DNA from: Areca catechu
Lineage: Eukaryota > Streptophyta > Magnoliopsida > Arecales > Arecaceae
DNA: 64,000 nucleotides
Direction: 5' to 3'
Assembly (NCBI GenBank): GCA_021397845.1
Contig: CM038048.1
Location: forward strand, 27,836,727 to 27,900,726
Shown: positions 33,296 through 44,502 of the stretch, in pieces
How positions within the stretch are numbered: the first letter of the stretch is position 1
How the letters are laid out: every line of letters starts with the position of its first letter
Notes under the pieces: generated by a model
Told to the model about the DNA's origin: nothing
What the model saw: only the letters and a program-made list of their open reading frames with translations
Databases searched by the model: none
Program-made: the position numbers and the translations under genes

Positions 33296-33689
33296 GTATA
33301 GAAAGTTAGAAAAAGTTACTTGACTCTATTGAAAAATCGTAAATCCGACATCCGAGTCGGCTTGGTTAGCCCTAAAATTATCCGAGTCAGTTGATCCAGA
33401 GCAAACTCAGAAGAAACAAGAAATCGAGTCAGCTAGGAAAACCCTAAATTGACCTAGTCGGCTCGTCCAGAGCAAGATCAGAAAAATCACAGATTTGAGC
33501 CGGCTCGACAAGAGCAAAATCGTCTGAGTCGACTCGAATGGAAACTTTTCACAAAAGTTAAAATGATTCAGAAATTGAAATTAACTCAATAAAATCTCAA
33601 GGAAAGTTGTTCAAGGATTTTGAATTGATGTAGGAGGTTTTCTAGATAATTTTTTCTTAATTTTTGAAGGAATTAGGTTAGGAAAATCT
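33296..33689 (-). repeat. Pol-to-ORF spacer of copy C with internal motif cluster
   Basis: The interval between pol and the extra ORF has no frame. At 33345-33540 it contains eight or so copies of gagtcggctcg-like motifs, the same motif that fills this element's LTRs. Confidence 0.75.
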
Positions 33690-34367
33690 AGAAGGGATCA
33701 CAAAGACCTAATTTACCTCTAAGCATTTCAAATCTATCCTAATTAAGTGGCTTAGTGAAAATGTCAGCTAGTTGATTCTTAGTTAGGATAAATTCTAGTT
33801 CAATGTCACCATTCAAAACATATTCTCTGATAAAATGGTGTCTATTATCTAAATGCTTAGTTCTAGAATGCTGAATTAGATTTTTTGTCAAATTTATAGC
33901 ACTTGTGTTATCATATTTGATAGGAGTTTTAGATAGTATAATACCAAAGTCTTTTAGTTATTGTTTAATCCATAACACTTGTGCGCAACAACTCCCTGCA
34001 GCAACATACTCTACCTCAACAATAGAAAGTGCTATCAAGTTTTGTTTCTTACAGTACCGTGAGATTAAATTCAACCCTAGAAATTGGCATGTGCCGCTAG
34101 TACTTTTTCTATCAATTCTGCAACTAGCATAATCAGCATCCGAAAATCAAATTAAATTCAATGAAGAATGTTTTGAAAACCATAGACCTACTTACTTGTA
34201 CCTTTCAAATATTTGATAATCCTTTTAACAGCAAGCATATGTGATTCTTTAGGATTAAATTGGAATCTAGCACATATACATACACTGTACAAGATATCAA
34301 GTCTACTTGTAGTTAAGTATAATAAGGATCAGATCATACCTCTATAAAGCTTTTGGTCAACGTTGGA
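33690..34367 (-). pseudogene. Copia RNase H of copy C
   Basis: After the stop at 34365 (TGA, Gly in relatives) the minus strand continues VDQKLYRGMI, then blocks around YSVCICARFQ with AVKRIIKYLKG, and further pieces near 34140 (DADYAS-like) and 33840-33700 (KHLDNRHHFIRE-like). Several stops and frameshifts are present. Position after RT is that of the copia RNase H. Confidence 0.7.
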
Positions 34368-35141
34368 TCAATTTTTATCTTTGTCCAATCTGCAAGATGG
34401 GCTCATGGATGTGTTCATTTGTTTGCTTGTCTCTATACCAAACTTTTTGATTATTTCTTTAGTGTACTTGGCTTGGTTGATGAAGATTCCTTCCTTTGTT
34501 TGTTTCACTTGAAGTCCAAGGAAGTAGTTAAGTTCACCCATTAGGCTCATTTCAAATTCCCCTTGCATTAACTTTGCAAATTCTCTACAAAGAGTTTCCT
34601 TAGTTGTACCAAATATAATATCATCAACATAAATCTGTATAACTAATAAATCATTATTTTTCTTCTTGATGAAAAGAGTTTTATCAACATTTCTTCTTGA
34701 AAAATTATTTTCAATGAAAAAAGTGCTAAATCTATCATACCAGGCTCTAGGTGCTTGTTTCAAACCATATAATGCTTTATTTAATTTAAACACATGGTTT
34801 GGAAAAACATGATCTTCAAAACCTGGTGGTTGTTCTATAAAAACTTGTTCATAAATGAAACTATTTAAAAATATACTTTTTACATCCATTTGAAAAATTT
34901 TAAAATTCTTGTAGCAAGCAAATGCAAGAAGTAATCTAATGGCTTCTAGTTTTGCTACGGGTGCATATGTTTCATCAAAATCAATGCCCTCTTCTTGGTT
35001 ATATCCCTTAGCCACTAATCTAGCTTTGTTTCTTACAATATTTCCTTGTTCATCTAACTTATTTCTATAGACCCATTTGGTTCCTATGATTGGATAGTCT
35101 GAAGGTCTATCAACTAATATCCATACCTTATTTCTATCAAA
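34368..35141 (-). pseudogene. Copia reverse transcriptase of copy C
   Basis: The minus frame 35015-34368 (215 residues) is clear copia RT: AKGYNQEEGIDFDETYAPVA, RLLLAFACYKNFKIFQMDVK, the motif FLN(S)FIYEQVFIEQPPGFED, LNKALYGLKQAPRAWYDR, the catalytic IYVDDIIFG and LMGELNYFLGLQVKQ. The residue before FLN is Ser-Ile rather than Ser-Ala. The piece between 35142 and 35015 (KWVYRNKLDE) is in the same order but begins after a stop at 35142. This is the best-kept domain of the element. Confidence 0.9.
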
Positions 35142-36328
35142 CTAGTTTAATTCTTCATGCATGGCCATCATCCAGTTTGGATCATTTTCAGCTTCTTCTA
35201 AGGTATGAGATTCTATTTGTGATACAAAGGCTAGGTAATCATGTGCATCTCTATGTAATAACCTAGTCCTAATACCTTGTGAAGGATCACCAATGATTAA
35301 TTCTTTTGGATGAGAAGTTATGTACCTCCATTCTCTTAGTAGATCTGCATGATCCTTACTTACCGTTTCTTCTTCTTCTTCAATTGATCTTTCTTGTATG
35401 CTCATGTCTTTCATTTCTTTTTGAATTGTACCTGCATCATTATCTATGCACTCTTCTTTCTTAGAAGGTGAAGAGTTAGTTTCATCAGAAATAACATACA
35501 TAGACTCTTCTACAATAAGAGTTCTTTTATTAAATACTCTATATGCTTTGCTATGTAACGAATAACCAAGGAAAATTGCTTCATCAGATTTAGCATTAAA
35601 TTTTTCTAAATTATTTTTACCATTATTAAGTACAAAGCATTTACATCCAAAAATATGAAAATAATTAATATTGGATTTCTTTTCATTCCAAAGCTCATAG
35701 GGGGTTTTCTTCAAAATAGGATAAATTAGAACATGATTTAAAATATAACAAGAGTGTTCATCACTTCTGCCCAAAAGTACCTTGAAAGATTGCCTTCACA
35801 TAACATTATTCAAGCCATTTATTCCAAAGTCCTATTTTTCCTCTCTATAACACCATTTTGTTGTGGTGTTCTAAGAGCGAAAAAGTTGTGATCAATGCCA
35901 TTTTCAGTGCAATAATCATCAAAAAATTAATTTTTAAATTTGGTGCTGTGATCACTCCTAATTGAAATTATTAAAAGATTTTTCTGATTTGAAACCTTTT
36001 TATGAAATTTTTGAAATACTTTAAAGGTTTCATCTTGGTGAGCAATAAACAAAACCCATGTAAATTTAGAGAAATAATCTACAATCACAAGGGTATATTT
36101 CATACCTCCTAAGCTTATAGTCCTAGTTGGTCCAAATAAGTCCATGTGAAGTAGCTCTAGAGGTCTAATAGTTGAAATCATATTTTTGGATTTAAAACTC
36201 CTCCTAGTTTGTTTACCCATTTGGCATGCATCACAAACATGATCAAAGTCTACTTTAAACTTAGGCATACCTCTAACCAGGTTTTTGAAAATTAATTTGG
36301 CAATTGTATGCATGCTAGCATGACCTAA
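35142..36328 (-). pseudogene. Copia integrase of copy C
   Basis: Minus frame 36313-35927 contains the zinc-binding end CDACQMGKQTRRSFKSK, LELLHMDLFGPTRTISLGG with the first catalytic Asp, DYFSKFTWVLF and RSDHSTKFKN, where the second Asp is kept although the usual DHGxEF has become DHSTKF. After a frameshift, 35774-35142 has YILNHVLIYPILKKTPYELW, FGCKCFVLN, IFLGYSLHSKAYRVFNKRT and the acidic linker to RT. Confidence 0.85.
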
Positions 36329-36760
36329 TCATCTATGCCAAAGTAAACAAGACTTCTTGACCTTAGCATTCATTGCAACTAGATTGTAACTACTTATCAT
36401 AGCAAGATCATTAAGGTCTATCACATAAATATTTCCAAGTCTATATCCAATGAACTTACTGCTAGAATCAAGAGAGTTAGTTACAATACACATAGATGAT
36501 TCAAAGATAACCTTGAAGCCTTTATCACATAATTGACTGATACTTAACAAATTATGCTTCAATTTATCTACTAGCAATACATTTTCAATAAAAGTACAAG
36601 GGGTTATTTATCTTGATCTTACCGATTTCGATTATTTTTTCCTTGCCATTATCTCCAAAAGTAACCATACCTCCATCTTTCATTTCTAGGATAATAAATT
36701 AATCCTTGTCACCTATCATATGTCTTGAGTAGCCGCTATCAAGATACCATCTTTTCTTTA
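36329..36760 (-). pseudogene. Copia protease and gag-pre-integrase region of copy C
   Basis: Near 36750-36600 the minus strand reads RWYLDSGYSRHMIGDKD, an intact D-S-G active site, then after a stop GGMVTFGDNGKEK. The frame 36577-36329 reads KLKHNLLSISQLCDKGFKVI and ends CLLWHR, the gag-pre-integrase segment with the His-rich zinc-binding start just beyond. Confidence 0.85.
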
Positions 36761-38670
36761 ATTTTTGGGATGCAAGACATTCCTGCAAGATAATCAAAAA
36801 TTTCTTTTAGGTACCCAAGCTAACTTGGATCCTTGCAGGTTAGCAGAGGTGGTTCCTTTGGAAATCCAAATCTTTTTTACTTTACTTTTGACATTTCTAA
36901 AGATATTGCATTCAAAAGCTTTATGTCATAATCCTTTGCATGCAAAACATTCAACTCTAGAATTCTGAAAAGATGCAAATTTTGAAGTTCTAGATGTTGA
37001 TGTAGGAGATGCAGATGTAAAATATTTTCTATTTGAACTCTTAGGAACATACAATGTATTTTTAGAAGTAGAAGCACAACCATTTGTTGCAAAAGTTTTT
37101 TGAGATATAAATTTTGGAATATAAACTTTTGGTTTCACAAAAGTAGTTGCTGAAATACTATTTGAAATTGAAGAATTAAAACCGATTTCAGCTTTATTTT
37201 CAGAAATTATTTGATCTTTTAAAATCAACTCAAGCATGTTTGAAGATAATGTAAGTTTTTCAACAAGTGACTTGAGTTTTTCAACCTCCATTTTTAAATT
37301 AATATTTTCATTTGTCAGAGCTTTGTTTCTATCTAGACATGTATTATTTTTAGTTTTCAAAGCTTTGTACTTTTCAAAAAACACATGTAAATCTTTTTGC
37401 AATAAGTTATTCTTTTCTAAAATCTCTTCTTTTTCTTTTAGCAAAGAATCATTGATATTCTTTAAACTTTTAATCTTTACTCCAACCTTTTTGAATTCAC
37501 ATAATAAGTCATGAAAAGCAAAATTTAATTCATCAAATGTAAATTCAGTTTGAGTATTGGGGGATGTTACCTCGTCTTCGAGACCCATTAAATATAAATT
37601 TGCTATTTTCATGGTCTCTTTCTCTTCAGATGAAGTGGATTCTTTGTTATCGCTCCATATGGCAACCATTGCCTTCTTCTTCTTTTTCTTGAAAAATTTC
37701 TTTAGTAGTGGACAATCTAGACGAATGTGCCCCGGTTTCTTACATTCATAGCATGTGGGCACTTAATCTTTATCTTTTTCTTTATCCTTGTCCTTGTCCT
37801 TGGAGTGATCTCCTCGTTTATGAAATTTTCTAAAATATCTTCCTTTCTTCTTTTCCATAAACTTTCTAAATCTCCTCACAACCATTGCAATATCTTCATC
37901 TTCTAGATCATCTTCAGAGGAGGTGGAGTCATCTTCCAATTCCTCATCTTTTTTGAGTCCAATGCAGCTTTGAAGGCAATTATCTTTTTCTTCTTTTGAT
38001 CGTCATCAGTTCTATGCTACATGGCCAATTCATGAGTGATGAGAGAACCCATTAATTCATCCAGAGATAAGGTGTTTAAATCTTTCACTTCCTGGATGGC
38101 AGTCACTTTGGGATCCCATTTGTCCAGAAATTATCTTAAGATCTTCTGTACTAAGTCAGCATTTGAGTAAACCTTGCCAAGACTTTTCAAACTATTAATA
38201 ATATCTATAAATCGAGTAAACATGGCAGATATGGTTTTAGTAGATTTCATTTTAAATAATTCATAACTATGTACAAGAAGATTTATTTTTGAAGTCTTCA
38301 CTTGGAAAGTTCCTTCGTGGGTCACTTCGAGTTTGTCCCAAATTTTCTTTGCTAAAGAGCAAGTGGAAATTTGATTAAACTTGTTGGCATCCAAAGCACA
38401 GTATAATAGATTCATTGCTTTGGCATTTAATTCTCCCAACTTCATGTCGTGTTCATCCCAGTCCTCTTCAAGCTTTGGGACATCCATGCCATTAATTTTA
38501 ATCATGAAAATATGTGTCCCTTTTAAAATGACCTTCCATAATTGAAAATCGACAGCTTGTATATAGATTTTTATTCTAGCTTTCTAGTAAGAATAAATTG
38601 TGCTAGTGAAGAGTGGAGGTCTATTAGTAGATTGGCCTTCGGCCAAGGATGTACTCATAGGATGAGCCAT
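36761..38670 (-). pseudogene. Copia gag of copy C
   Basis: The start codon at 38670-38668 opens MAHPMSTSLAEGQSTNRPPL. Minus frame 38505-38131 is the UBN2-type gag core (DEHDMKLGELNAKAMNLLYC, IWDKLEVTHEGTFQVK, FTRFIDIINSLKSLGK). Frame 37762-36926 has the zinc knuckle CYECKKPGHIRLDC complete, a long coiled coil (residues about 85-190) and a second knuckle begun by CFACKGL, broken by a stop. Stops after the start and a frameshift around 37770-38130 inactivate it. Confidence 0.85.
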
Positions 38671-38702
38671 CAATCTTTATTCTAAATATATTCAGAGACA
38701 CT

Positions 38703-38716
38703 ACTTTGATACCAGT
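38703..38716 (-). promoter_or_regulatory. Primer-binding site of copy C
   Basis: Element sense reads ACTGGTATCAAAGTAG after the 5' LTR, matching initiator tRNA-Met PBS TGGTATCAGAG with one G/A change. Confidence 0.8.
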
Positions 38717-38717
38717 T

Positions 38718-40382
38718 ATTGCCCAGGTAGCTTTCCCAAGAGCGGGGGTGAATTGGGAATTAAAAAATTTATGCAATAATATGCTTTTTGAAATCCCTTT
38801 TAAGGTGTTAAGTGCTGTGACAAATTATTTAAATGTAGAAGCAAAATCAAATCAGAAAAGCACAACACAAATACACAACAATTATAGTAGTTCAAAGTAA
38901 CCCAACTTCTATGTCCACTATCCAAGATTACCACTTGGTATTTCCACTATATCCCCTACCAGAATACAGTTATATTGTTTTCACAGGCTCATAATCCAAA
39001 CCTTTACACTTCAATTTTTCCGGGATCACCAAAGAAACCCAACTTGGTTTTACCAGGATCACCAAGAACCTAACTTGATTTTAACATAGGATCACTAAGA
39101 ACCTAACACTTGGTTTTAACAAAGGCTAACCAAGAACCTATTTGGTTTTTCAACCGGGCTCACCAATAACCCAACAATTTAAAATGAATTGAAAAGAAGA
39201 GCAACAGGATGACAAACAAATTTTTATCGAATGGTTGCCGATGCAGCTCGAGAGAAGCCCACTTGAATGCACTTCAATGCACTTTAATGGCTTCTATAGC
39301 TTCTTTACTTAGTGCTTCAAGCTTCAGATGAGAGTTGGTGAAGGCTTGAAGGCTATCTTGAATGCTCTTAGTGCTCTTTTGCTTGTTGACTTGGTTGAAA
39401 TTTAAAAATGCATTAACTCCCTCTTAAAACTCTTTTTCAAATAGTTCAAATCCCTCAAATATATAGTCTAGTACCTTTCTCAGATGATTTTGGTCATTGC
39501 AGACCGTTGGGATGTGACATTTGACCATTGGAACACTTTTTGGATTCAAATTCTGAGTTATGGAACTAGTCATTATATACATGTAACTGCCATTCAAGTT
39601 AGCTTGGATCCTCAGAGTTATTATGGTTGAGTTGACTCTCTTCAACCCAGTCGGCTCGCTTATACAGTGTCCTGATTTTTCACTCTGTAAGAGTTGGCTC
39701 ACCTTGATTCTAGTCGACTCGGATTCTCAGGCCTTCAACATATCAGTCTGGTCGAGTTGGCTAACTCCATTCTAGTCGACTTGGTTGGCTGTTGTTCTTA
39801 GAATATATTTTCTGGACTCTGGAGGAGTCGGCTCGATCTTTTGAAGAGTCGGCTTGGATATCTTTCAATATGATAGAGTTGGCTCAGACTCCCCTTGGGT
39901 CGGCTCGCCTATCTGATTTAGGAATTTGTACTCTGGACGAGTCGGATCAGGTCCCTTAGAGTCAGCTCGGATCTCCGCGTGCCAGAATCTTCATGTGTGC
40001 CATGTGCTAGAGTCGGCTCTCTTCTCTTCGAGTCGGCTCGGATGAATGTTTTAATGATTTTTTTTGTCTATCTCTAGAATTCATCTAGCATGTCTTCAAG
40101 CTTCAAGATGTCTTCAAACTCAACATAATTCTAAGAATTTAAAAGCTTGAAACACATTTAGAAGTAACCCAATTTTACAATCTTTCTCAACCTTTTTCTT
40201 TGGGTTCTTCCTTACAAAATTCAATTACAACACAACTCAAAACAAGAAATGAAAATATAGGAGTTGAAGTTTGAACCATGAATTCATCCTACAAAAACTT
40301 GTAAACCACTTGAAGAGTTGTTAGTAAAACAAATGCATGCACCAATGTTTGGTTATTATCAAAATCACTTATGGGGTTAACA
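38718..40382 (-). repeat. 5' LTR of SIRE-like copy C
   Basis: 1665 bp, aligned to 28950-30846 apart from the MITE. It ends 'ggcaata' at the PBS side where the other LTR has the expected 'ggcaaca'. It carries the GAGTCGGCTC array at about 39600-40045. Confidence 0.9.
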
Positions 40383-40387
40383 AGAGA

Positions 40388-41737
40388 CCTTTTTTCTCCT
40401 ATTGGTACTCTCTCTCTATCAGTTTTTAGATAAAGACTTATTTTATTTAAAAACCTATATAGATAAGGTTAAGCTTGATCTATTTCGGGCTTGGAATCCT
40501 AAGCTTTTTGTGTGACAAAAATTTGAGAAAAGTGGATTTGCACACATAAAAAAAATCTTTTTTGCCACAAATTGTTTATCTTTGCCCATTTTTGTGTTGC
40601 GCACTTTGATTTAAATTCTGATTTAAATTAGATGGGTTCTTATCTTGTTGAGAAGGGATGTGGCATGGAGTTATTAGGTTGGAGTTGAAGTTTTGTGTGA
40701 CAAAATTTTATGAGGATGGATGGTAGCACCAACTTGTTTCTTATCCTAGTTTTTCTTGCACCATCTATTCCTTCTATTTAGGAATCTAATCTGATAAAAC
40801 TTATCCAAATCATTTTCTAATTCAAATAAGCTTTCTCTTAGATTAGGCTTTCTCAGGTTTGGGTGTGAGTTATCAAGATCTTTGTGTGACAAAAATCTGA
40901 TTATTAGGGTGTGCGCTAATCCTTAGGATGATTCCTTCTCACTGTTATTTTTTACTTCATCTCATTTCTCTTTTGTTGCCATAATTTAATTTGAATGTGA
41001 TTTAGATTGGGTTGGTTTCTTATCAGCTAGGTGGCTTGGTATTTGATAAGTTTGTGTGACAAACTCTAATTAAAAGGAAGAAAAATTTGAGCCAGTCAAT
41101 AGCTCTCTCATAAGAACAAACCTAATACACTTCTTTCTGGTGGATGTTTTCTTCTTTATTCCACCAGAATTCCATGCCCAAAATAAGAGAGACAGAGTCT
41201 TGAAAGAGAGGATTAAGGGAAGAGAAAAATATTTTATTCTTTCTTGGTGTCAAAAAAGAAGTCTCAATATCTTGTTTGAAAGGTTTACAGAAAGGCTACA
41301 AAGGTTGCAGCCTTCCTCTTCAAGATTATCTTGGAAGAGGATTTAGATTCAAGCTGGAGGAGATGCCTGCAAAGGAGCTAGTACTCAAGTGGCATCATTA
41401 ACTTAATTAAGAATGAGCCTTATGTAGATACCAGTAGAGCCTAGGCACATGCATGGCTTTGACAGGAACTTTGATGATCTGTTGGATTCGATACGATCAG
41501 AGTTAAAGAAAGGATAGTAATCGAGATAAGTGTTCTATTCTTCTTTAATTTTTATTTTATTTTAGATTTGACTAAATATGATTTAAATCTAATCAGCATA
41601 CAAGAAATATCCTAGTTTAGGTGCTTTTAAATTATTATACATGCCTTTTATGAAAAAGTTTTCATAACTGGAGTTTTTATTACTTTATGATTTTTGAGAT
41701 CCTAAATATCTGCATGCTTGCACCCCTATTTCCTTCA
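40388..41737 (+). repeat. Angela-like 5' LTR, second part (copy E)
   Basis: Resumes the LTR after copy C and its target copy agaga (40383-40387). The segment matches 20580-21533 loosely, through 'gtgtgacaaa', 'atagataccagtaga' and the end 'gcatgcttgc...ttccttca'. Confidence 0.7.
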
Positions 41738-41738
41738 A

Positions 41739-41750
41739 TGGTACAGAGCC
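41739..41750 (+). promoter_or_regulatory. Primer-binding site of copy E
   Basis: TGGTACAGAGCC begins two bases after the LTR end; it differs from TGGTATCAGAGCC by a one-base deletion. This identifies 27469-41737 as a 5' LTR. Confidence 0.75.
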
Positions 41751-42635
41751 TAGGATTGATCTAACATGCATGATTAGGTCAAGATATAAAATAAAATTAA
41801 ATTAATATTATAATTATTATGATTCCTTTAACCAAGTACTCAGATTGGGTGCATTACCATAGCCATCTAATCATAAAAATCTATATAGGATTTAAAGACC
41901 CTCTCTTCCTATTTGATGGGGTCTCTATGATGTGTAGGGGTGCTACTTGTGATTTGACTCATGAAGAAGAATATGGAAAGAAAATTAAGTTCATATTTTA
42001 GATCTAAAATAATTACATAAGATGTAAGTTAATTAGTTTGATCTAAAACAAGATGTATGAGATACATGAACTCGGGTTTCTAAAAAAAATAATTCATGAT
42101 CATAAATCATTAATTCCATGAATTTAAACATAATCTAAAATATTTTTAGGTTTTGAGTTTTTTTGTTCATAGATGTGGGTGTAGGTCGAACAATTAGGTA
42201 TAGTGATTGGACTATATATTAGGGTTTTGATTAGATCAAGCTAGAACCTTGTTTCAATTTTGAGTAGCTAATCAAATCAAATCAATAGTTGATTAGGGTT
42301 AGGCTAAAGGGACTCAAAATTGATCTTAGATATAGTTGGTCAAATAGATTCATATTTAATATGAATTGATTATTTTAAGACCTAATTTGACTCAGTGGTC
42401 TGAGCCCGAGTCGCTAGGTTGACCTATTCATACTTATTGACCAATTGGTGTCTAAGGCAAGTTTTGATTATGGTTATTAATTGGGGCCAACTCTTATCTA
42501 GCCAATCAATTAGTGTCTAAGAAAAGGTTAAATAGGGAACCTTCCTATTGAGCTTACTTACCTATCCAACTTGGTCGATTAAGTTTTGATTAGGTTGCCT
42601 GTTGATTCGTGTTCACCCATGCCACCTAGGTTCAT
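41751..42635 (+). other. Leader of Angela-like copy E, no gene seen
   Basis: AT-rich sequence with no coding frame longer than about 60 codons and no recognised domain. It repeats phrases such as 'ccaattggtgtctaag' / 'tcaattagtgtctaag' (about 42440 and 42507). Confidence 0.5.
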
Positions 42636-42789
42636 CAAACATGAGATGTGCTAACATGAACTGGGATTGTCAAACATGAGATGTGCTAACCTAAACCTAG
42701 TGAGTTAGACATGAGATGGGCCAACACAAACTAGGCTTAGTCAAACATGAGATGGGCTGACCCGAACTAGGCTAATTAGATATAAGATG
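42636..42789 (+). repeat. Tandem repeat, unit about 35 bp, in leader of copy E
   Basis: Four to five units built on 'caaacatgagatgtgctaac' followed by a variant of 'ctaaactaggctta', at about 42636, 42671, 42706 and 42741, with a last partial unit 'ttagatataagatg' running into copy A at 42790. Confidence 0.8.
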
Positions 42790-44443
42790 TGTTGGATTTG
42801 GCCCTTGATTTTGATGGATAACAAAACGTTGAGTATATGTAAGTACTAATGTTTCAATTGGAGTTGTGAATTTTAAGTCACAAGTATATCAAATTCTCCA
42901 CTCAAGAGTATCAAAGTTATGGACATCAAAGCAAGATAAACTTCAATGTTTAAGAGGTCTTCTCACCTTGGAATGCCATGAAAATGATCACTTTGACCTT
43001 TATGGAGAATAAACTAGAAGTCTAATGGACAAAATTTGAGAATTTTGGAGTTTGGCATACTTTTTGGAAATGGCACAGATTAAGTGTCGACCTAAGTGTT
43101 GACTCAAAGTGTCGACTCATGGAGCAAGTGTCGACACCTCTGAAGACTGGCATGTAGAGTTTTAGCTGGCATGCCAAGTGTCGACTCACAAGATTCAAGT
43201 GTTGACTAACAGATTGACTCAAGGCCTGAGAACGAAAATGGACATAAATGGACAGAACATCATTTTTTGGACTTAAATGAAGTGTTGACTCATAAGAATC
43301 AAGTGTCGACTCACAAGATTCAAGTGTCGACTCACAAATCGACTCATGGCCTGAGATAAGAAACAAAATAGAATAGTGTCATTCCTGGAGTTGTGTTGCC
43401 TAGTGCTGACCTCAGTGTAGACTCACAGTTTCAAGTGTTGACTCACAGGTCGACTCATAACCTGAGACCAAAAGTAAAGCAGAACCTTGGAAACTCAAGA
43501 TTTATACCTGGTGTCGATCCAAGTGTCGACTTATGAAGACTCAAGTGTGGACCCAAGTGTCGACTCACAGGATGACTCAGCTTTTAACAACAATAATGGC
43601 TATATTTTCAGAAGCTCAGATTTGTTCCAAATGACTCTAAACGGTTAGTCTCTTCACTCTAACAGTCTCCAATGATTTTTTGGAGGTTTTTGGGCTATTT
43701 ATCTCTCATCAAACTCATTGAATACTTAAGAGAAAGATAAGAAAGAAAGTAAGACACGAGACAAGGATCATCTTTTGAGAAAATCTTTGAAAAGACTTGA
43801 GTGAGCCTTAAAGGAGATTCCACATGGAAAAGCCTTCATTTGTATTGTTGAGATTTCAAATCATATTCCAAAAGTGTTCATTGAAGAGCATCCACGAAGG
43901 AGATAACTCAAGTATTCAAGAAGAGCTTCAATGATATTTATTTTTGCTCTTTTGAGAGTTTTTCTTATCCTTATTACTGTATACTTGACTTTAATTATTA
44001 TAACTAGTTTCAAGGCTATTAAAACAAGGTGTTAGGACCTTCCAAGCTATGAATTGAAATTCAAGCCTAGGTTTTGGCTTGAGGGAAAGGTTGTTGGTGA
44101 GCCTAAGTGACAAAACCAACTAAGGATTTTAACTTGTGAGCTTGGAAAACAAGTTGGCTGTAATCTTGGTGATTATAGTAAAAATATCCAAAAGAAATCT
44201 TGGGGAGTAGATGTAGGTGCTTGAAGTGCACCGAACCACTATACATTATTGTGTTTGTGATTACTTGCTCTTTCTTATTATTTGCTCAGATTTACTCTGC
44301 ATTTATTTTGTTAATTTTGTAGCATATCATTGTTGAGCACATTCACATTGTTACACAAACTTTAGTTCAGCACATACTTTCTTTAGTTAAAAATTTTAAA
44401 AATCCAATTTACCCCCCCTCTTGGGTTGCTATACTAGGCAACA
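42790..44443 (+). repeat. 5' LTR of SIRE-like copy A
   Basis: 1654 bp from TGTTGGATTTGG to CTAGGCAACA. The first 700 bp match 60438-61146. The stretch 43080-43590 is filled with the motif aagtgtcgactca. It ends 'ccccccctcttgggttgct', the usual pre-PBS text of these elements. Confidence 0.9.
43080..43590 (+). repeat. AAGTGTCGACTCA motif array in LTR of copy A
   Basis: Fifteen or more copies of aagtgtcgactca(c/t) and variants such as gttgactca and gtcgaccta, often as pairs separated by 'agattc' or 'aggcctgag'. The matching array in the 3' LTR is at 60730-61110. Confidence 0.85.
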
Positions 44444-44445
44444 AG

Positions 44446-44457
44446 TGGTATCAAAGC
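44446..44457 (+). promoter_or_regulatory. Primer-binding site of copy A
   Basis: TGGTATCAAAGC, two bases after the LTR end, is the initiator tRNA-Met PBS with one G/A change. Confidence 0.85.
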
Positions 44458-44502
44458 TTGGTACTCAATGTTTAGGTCTAATAATCTTGTGTCAAAGATC
44501 TA

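Larger units (their letters stand above)
28950..40382 (-). mobile_element. SIRE-like Ty1-copia element (copy C), complete but decayed
   Basis: An 11.4 kb minus-strand element with LTRs 28950-30846 (3') and 38718-40382 (5'). LTR starts read TGTTAACCCCATAAG in element sense and ends read GGGCAACA or GGGCAATA. Flanks are agagg (28945-28949) and agaga (40383-40387), a target duplication with one G/A difference. From right to left it contains PBS, gag, protease, integrase, RT, RNase H, a spacer with a motif cluster, an extra ORF, and a polypurine tract. Gag-pol order protease-integrase-RT marks it as copia; the extra ORF points to the SIRE/Maximus lineage. Confidence 0.9.
27469..42789 (+). mobile_element. 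Angela-like Ty1-copia element (copy E), 5' LTR and leader only
   Basis: It begins TGTTAGATATGTATACTAGA inside Tat gag; the left flank 'acttt' would be one target duplication. The LTR is split by SIRE-like copy C, resumes at 40388 and ends 'ttccttca' at 41737, followed by a PBS. About 1 kb of leader follows, then SIRE-like copy A cuts it at 42790. No gag or pol of this family is in the window; it may continue beyond copy A. Confidence 0.75.

Noticed and set aside
43022..43366. 114-codon minus-strand frame with repeated ESTL units
   Set aside because: It is the reverse translation of the aagtgtcgactca array in the LTR of copy A.
43080..43590. Possible CRISPR array, from regularly repeated short motifs
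   Set aside because: Units are short, degenerate and irregularly spaced, sit in an LTR, have no unique spacers, and the DNA is plant nuclear.
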